64,000 bases of DNA from Talinum fruticosum (lineage: Eukaryota > Streptophyta > Magnoliopsida > Caryophyllales > Talinaceae), in NCBI GenBank assembly GCA_021018815.1, contig JAITYX010000085.1, positions 1,612,001 through 1,676,000 of the forward strand, in the 5' to 3' direction. Of the stretch, positions 59,681 to 64,000 are shown in pieces. A program made the translations under genes and the position numbers. The first letter of the stretch is position 1, and every line of letters starts with the position of its first letter. The notes under the pieces are model-generated. The model saw only the letters and a program-made list of their open reading frames with translations. It was not told the DNA's origin and did no database searches.

Positions 59681-60328
59681 TAGGGTTAACAATGGTCCTG
59701 GACTCGATCTAGACCCTCCGCATTCAACCTGAATTAGCGGATTTGGGTTCGAAAATTTTGGATCCGATGGTCTAGGGCGGATCTAGGTCCAAGTGGTATT
59801 AAATGGGTTTGAGTCCGGGCCGGACTCGGACCCGCACCCATGGACCCGATTAATTTTTTTTACATATAACTTAAGCTTGTCTTATTCTAATTTTCTTAAA
59901 TAATTCAATCACTCATTGCCTCATTCGCTCATTATTAGTTATCTTGCATAACTCTCAAACACTTTCTCTCACATTTTTTTTTTCAAAGTTGTTCACTTTG
60001 CTTGATTTTTGAATATTTGTTTTAATTTGTCAATTTACATATTATTTAAGTGTATGCGTGAAAAACAAGAAATTTGTGTTGCGTACAAATGTGTAATAAT
60101 ATTAAATAGGGCATAAGAATGAGAAGATTATGTTGTTTCTTTACAATTTTAATTTGAAATAGTCCAAACACATTTAGGACTCGTGGACCGTAAACTCGGC
60201 GGGTCCGAGTGCGGGTCCGTGCTTAGCAGACCCGACGGGTATGAGTCGGATCCGGGTTCAAGTCTAAAAAATTAAATGGATCCAGGTCCACTTGTACTCT
60301 ACCCGGACCCGACCCATTGCCATCCATA
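59681..60328. mobile_element. hAT MITE with exact 8-bp TSD GTTAATAC
   Basis: A 648-bp element. The left end TAGGGTTAACAATGG and the right end, on the other strand, TATGGATGGCAATGG match at most positions. The duplications GTTAATAC at 59673-59680 and 60329-60336 are identical. Subterminal GACTCGGACCCG and GGTCCGAGTGCGGGTCCG words occur at both ends, AT-rich middle. No coding capacity. Its consensus words differ from the MITEs at 38384 and 49274, so it is a third hAT family in the window. Confidence 0.9.
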
Positions 60329-60336
60329 GTTAATAC

Positions 60337-61563
60337 CATTTCTTCTTCTTTTAACACTTGACTACATGGCTCCTGAAAAGATGACATGACTTATATAAAA
60401 GGTGACATGGCATCGAATATGCTATGGGCCAAATGCAGCAGCGGAATTATTATACATTTGGAAGTCGATATTCTCGGAACACATGTCAAAAAATAATTGG
60501 GTGAAAGGAAAAATATGGGTAGTTTTATGAACCAAATATAATGATGTGACATCCATAAATATATAAGAATTTGCACAAATGCAATTATATTAACTCCATT
60601 TAAATTAGGTGTCAAAGATTGAAAAATAATAAGATAGAATTTTAATGAGATAAGTACAAACTATTCAATTTAGTGAGAAATGGGTGAAACTTGTTTAAGA
60701 TATGTAAAACCCCAAAAAAAAACAAAGATGCACTAATATGAAAAAGGTTTGTAGACTTATAATTAATGAGTATTGCGATGATTGATAAAATTGAGGTTAT
60801 AACTAAGGTCATGTTGATAACAATGTTTGGAATAAAGTTTAGTATTTTGATCAAATTAAAATATTAATTAATTAAATATTAATATTTGATAAATTAGTGT
60901 TTCAATTAGTATTTATAAAATTATATAGTATTTATGAAACATTAAAAAATAACTTTTCACATTTAAAAGTAACATTTTATATTTTTTTATAAAAAGTATC
61001 CCTTTATTATTTTTATAATTGGCAAATATCTATATCCTTTTATAAAAAATAATCAATCAGTCCAACATATCTATTGAACAACATATACATTCCTTTCAAA
61101 CTCTCATTCAGACAATTGTACACTAGTAGTTAAATTTTAATAAGCCAACAAGTAAGGTCATTGTTGCAAAATGGTAAGTACAATAACCACAGTACTTTGT
61201 GTAGTTTCAATCGTACACATAATATTATTTAATTTTATAAGTTAATTTTTATGAATTTTTGTTAGAATTATTCTTTAAAATGAAAATAATTTTAATACAT
61301 ATTTTAAAAAATCATTTATGAATGTGTTGTTTGGATCTCATAGTTCTTCACCCAAGTAAAACACCACATAAAAGGAAAATAAAAAATGAAATAATAGGTT
61401 GAAGACCACCCCCAAACACTTGACCTCCATTGTTTCTGGCCACCGGAAAATATGTTTTGATGAGAATAATAACGATGTCGCCTCTGACAACCGCCAGTGT
61501 CGATGAGACCGCACTTTCTTTTGCCGGTGCAACAACTGTTGGCCATTAATGTCCCCCTCCATT
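60337..61563. other. AT-rich noncoding region
   Basis: No supported gene. From about 61400 the composition becomes GC-richer (GGCCACCGGAAAA, GTCGCCTCTGACAACCGCC), possibly a captured or decayed gene piece without recognisable domain. Confidence 0.45.
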
Positions 61564-61760
61564 ACCGGAAAAATTGAGCATCGTCTCTCCCCTGCCCGCC
61601 CCCACTCCTTTAACTTCATCGGAAAATTTGAGCGTCGCCCCTCCCCTCACTCTCCATTGATTGATCAGGATTTTAGGCGTCATCTCTCCTCCGTTCCTCA
61701 TAACCTGACTGGAATTTTGACGTTAGTGTGATGCCGACTTCCCCTTGCTAACGTCGGGCT
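61564..61760. repeat. GC-rich imperfect tandem repeat
   Basis: Three to four units of about 50 bp: CCGGAAAAATTGAGCATCGTC, TCGGAAAATTTGAGCGTCGCC, CAGGATTTTAGGCGTCATC and CTGGAATTTTGACG, each followed by CTCCCC-type text. Divergence increases to the right. Confidence 0.7.
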
Positions 61761-61767
61761 CTGGTAG

Positions 61768-62459
61768 GAATGGGAGTATAAGCCAAACTCGATAAATCCC
61801 TTTAACCCGTCTCAAATATAGTGGATATGTGTACATAAAATTTTTAAAAAATGGGTATAAGGCAGACATCGGTATAAAGAATTGGGTATGACGTGGGTTC
61901 AGGTATAGGTATCACCCGTCCTATATCGAACCTATACTTAAATTTTTTTAAATATTTTTTGATAAAAATTTTATGCATTTAAAATTTGGGGAAATAAAAA
62001 ATTTAAAGCTAAAATTCTAAGGCGGTAACTTTAAAAGACACCTCCTTCCTTCTCTCTCTACTCTATCGCTCTCTCTCCATCTCTCATTCTCTCTCTAACT
62101 TAAATATATATCCAGAGTCTATACTAGTGCTTTAGTATCTCGTGTACTTGTGTTGTTGTTTAAGTGTAAAATATGATGAATGTTTTGTAACTATTCATGA
62201 GTGAATAGTGATGACTCATGCCCTAACATCTCATGTGAAATCCAATGCATTATAAATTTTATATAAATAAAAATTACTTAAGCTCAAAACCCGACTTGTG
62301 TTATTTTTTAATATCTATAAGTACCCGAATAAAATCTGAAAAATTCGATAGGTATGAATGTTGGGATAGATTATGAAAATTTGATAGGTATGCCAAATTA
62401 TTTTTAGAAATAGGTATGGATAAGGGTATAACTCTATCCCATGTACCTTCGGCCATGGT
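61768..62459. mobile_element. Older copy of the 49274 hAT MITE family
   Basis: Collinear with the MITE at 49274-49991: TAGGAATGGGAGTATAAGCC against TAGGGATGGCGGAAAAACTC, then AAACTCG, AAAATTTTTAAAAAATGGGTAT, TTCAGGTATAGGTATCACCCG, and on the right GGATAAGGGTATAACTC and CCATGTACC. Strong C-to-T decay of the CCCGCC words. The right border is unclear and no duplication was found. Confidence 0.65.
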
Positions 62460-63022
62460 ACACTTACTTGTCAATGGAAGATTTCTTTTTCAAATTTTGA
62501 AAATTTTCCAAATTGTTTTCTTTTTCCTTATTTTTCCAGAGATTTATTTCCAAGTATAAGTGTAGATGTGTTTCCTTTTTCTTAAAATTTCTTTTACTGT
62601 TTTAGATTTTTCATTGGATTAAAGGAAAGAATTTCGACAATCCAATGGCTTTACAATTTTTTACAGTAATATTTATCGACAATTTAATATTTAAAAATAT
62701 TAAATTTAAATGTTATTTAAAAGAATAAAAATTAAAGGTGGAGATAAAAATCATGCCGCATAAAGAGCTAAAATTGCAAAAATTATGAGAACTATGATAG
62801 TTATCATTTTATGAGAATGACTATACCTATACCGTTTTAATAATTGTTTGCTATTAAAACAATTATGTCCTATTTAAGCAATTATATGCTTCTCAAACAA
62901 CTAATTTTATCCAAATATTCCTAAATTAGACTTTATGGATTATATACTAGTCTTTACGTTTTATTAAGGAGAAAAAAAATACTAATAGAAAGGGAGGAAT
63001 CCAACGACCATAAACGATTCGA
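62460..63022. other. AT-rich noncoding region
   Basis: No feature seen. Confidence 0.5.
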
Positions 63023-63025
63023 TAA

Positions 63026-63405
63026 GAGCATCTCGCATCCATAATCCAAAATTTCGGATCACATGTTAGGCCTACATCCTCCACATCATCTTACAATCCG
63101 ATTTTTGGAACTCAATCCATCACCTCTACACCCTTAGATTATCAAATTGGATCGTCAAATAAAATATTTTCTATAGAGCCCACAAATATATATATTTAAT
63201 TAGTTTTCTTCTTTAAATATGGAAATGTTGACAAAAATAAAATAAAAAAAAGAAAAATGATGCAAGATGGATACGTAGACGGATCGAGTACACGAACGAC
63301 CATGCGGACGGATCGACCTTGGATTGAATGGAATGTCCGTTATAGGAAGATGAATTAGATCACGCGGACAAAATTGGATCACATGATCCTATGTTGCAAT
63401 TACTC
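63026..63405. mobile_element. PIF/Harbinger-type (Tourist-like) MITE, TSD TAA
   Basis: A 380-bp element. The left end GAGCATCTCGCATCCATAATC and the right end, on the other strand, GAGTAATTGCAACATAGGATC match at about two thirds of positions. TAA flanks both sides (63023-63025 and 63406-63408), the usual PIF duplication. It carries GGATC-type words near both ends (CGGATCACATG at 63055 and TTGGATCACATGATCC at 63374), themselves an inverted pair. It ends about 560 bp before the STP-like start codon, so it may affect that promoter. Confidence 0.7.
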
Positions 63406-63824
63406 TAAAGAAAAGGGTTCCATGTACATTTGGGGCAAAGCTGGGGAAACATGAAGAGTAGGTAGATTTATGGGTCCTTAATTGGGGCCAAAAGCGAATC
63501 TGATAAAAAGCCAGCATTATAATGGAGTTTAGGATAGCTAGTTACTTTTTCATTTTTTAAATATATGTCTATTAATTTACAATTTTAATGGTATTTTAAT
63601 GATTAATTTATCAATTTTGTCTTTATTAATTACTTTTTTTTCTATTTTTTCATTGACTGCTTTTATTTTCAATTAAACATTAGAATAATTTAGTCTTTTA
63701 ACACAAATTTTATCATGAATGTTATATCTCATTACTATTCCTTACAATCCGAAACGATGAAATATAGAGAATAATTTACTTAATTCAATGAATGTTGAAT
63801 TAGCCGAAATGGCAAGATATCTTT

Positions 63825-63963
63825 CTATATAAACTCCCCTTAGCTTGTTTTCCTAATACCCCTGTATCTCTATTCTCTGCTCAGTCTAATCGTCTTTCTC
63901 TTCATTTCTCTGAAAACATCCCCCTCCTCCTCTCTCTGTCTCTCTCACACACACAGATCGAGA
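63825..63963 (+). promoter_or_regulatory. Core promoter and 5' UTR of the STP-like gene
   Basis: A good TATA box, CTATATAAAC, lies at 63825-63834, 130 bp before the ATG. Transcription would start near 63857-63865. The leader is CT-rich with CCTCCTCCTCTCTCTG and a short CACACACA run just before the start codon, as in many plant 5' UTRs. Confidence 0.7.
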
Positions 63964-64000
63964 ATGCCCGCGGGAGGATTTGTTCCCCAGAAGGGGGAAG
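63964..64000 (+). CDS. STP-type monosaccharide/H+ symporter, 5' end only
   Basis: Twelve codons are present before the window ends: MPAGGFVPQKGE. MPAGGF is the typical start of plant sugar transport proteins (STP1 group), plasma-membrane hexose-proton symporters of the major facilitator superfamily with twelve membrane segments. The rest lies outside the window, so the assignment rests on this N-terminal signature plus the TATA box and leader. Other plant proteins beginning this way cannot be excluded. Confidence 0.6.
   Translation, partial: MPAGGFVPQKGE

Overview
This window looks like nuclear DNA of a flowering plant, most likely a eudicot. It has few genes, is rich in transposable elements and is AT-rich between genes. 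The evidence is plant-type genes (an ARM-repeat protein, a one-exon eIF3d, the start of an STP-type sugar transporter), plant promoter words (telo-box and site II upstream of eIF3d) and plant transposon families (CACTA/EnSpm, hAT, MULE and PIF-like MITEs, an L1-type LINE with RNase H, an Athila-like LTR element). I could not identify the species. I saw no tRNA, rRNA, CRISPR array or organelle insertion.

Layout. 1-2 kb: an ARM-repeat gene on + with two one-base frameshifts, each in a homopolymer. 2-7.5 kb: noncoding, with a 165-bp MULE-type MITE. 7.5-14.8 kb: a LINE inserted into the reverse transcriptase of an older LINE. 14.8-19.5 kb: degenerate repeats. 19.5-26.9 kb: a complete-ended but decayed CACTA element with a TNP2 transposase remnant on the minus strand, flanked inside the element by two roughly 400-nt hairpins. 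27-41 kb: several copies of an AT-rich repeat. One copy is interrupted by a 1.58-kb solo LTR and by a second CACTA element, another by a 2.34-kb solo LTR. The second CACTA element carries an ORF1/Ulp1-type gene but no visible TNP2, and is itself interrupted by a hAT MITE. 41.4-50.2 kb: a minus-strand Athila-like LTR element with gag but no pol; one LTR holds a nested solo LTR and the other a nested hAT MITE. 51.9-53.6 kb: intact eIF3d on +. 56.9-63.4 kb: hAT and PIF-type elements. 63.96 kb to the end: the first 12 codons of an STP-like hexose transporter.

The host genes have no evident functional link. The most informative content is the order of nested insertions, several with exact target-site duplications or an uninterrupted sister copy, and the paired hairpins of the first CACTA element. 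Boundaries come from reading the sequence by eye; no alignment or database search was run.
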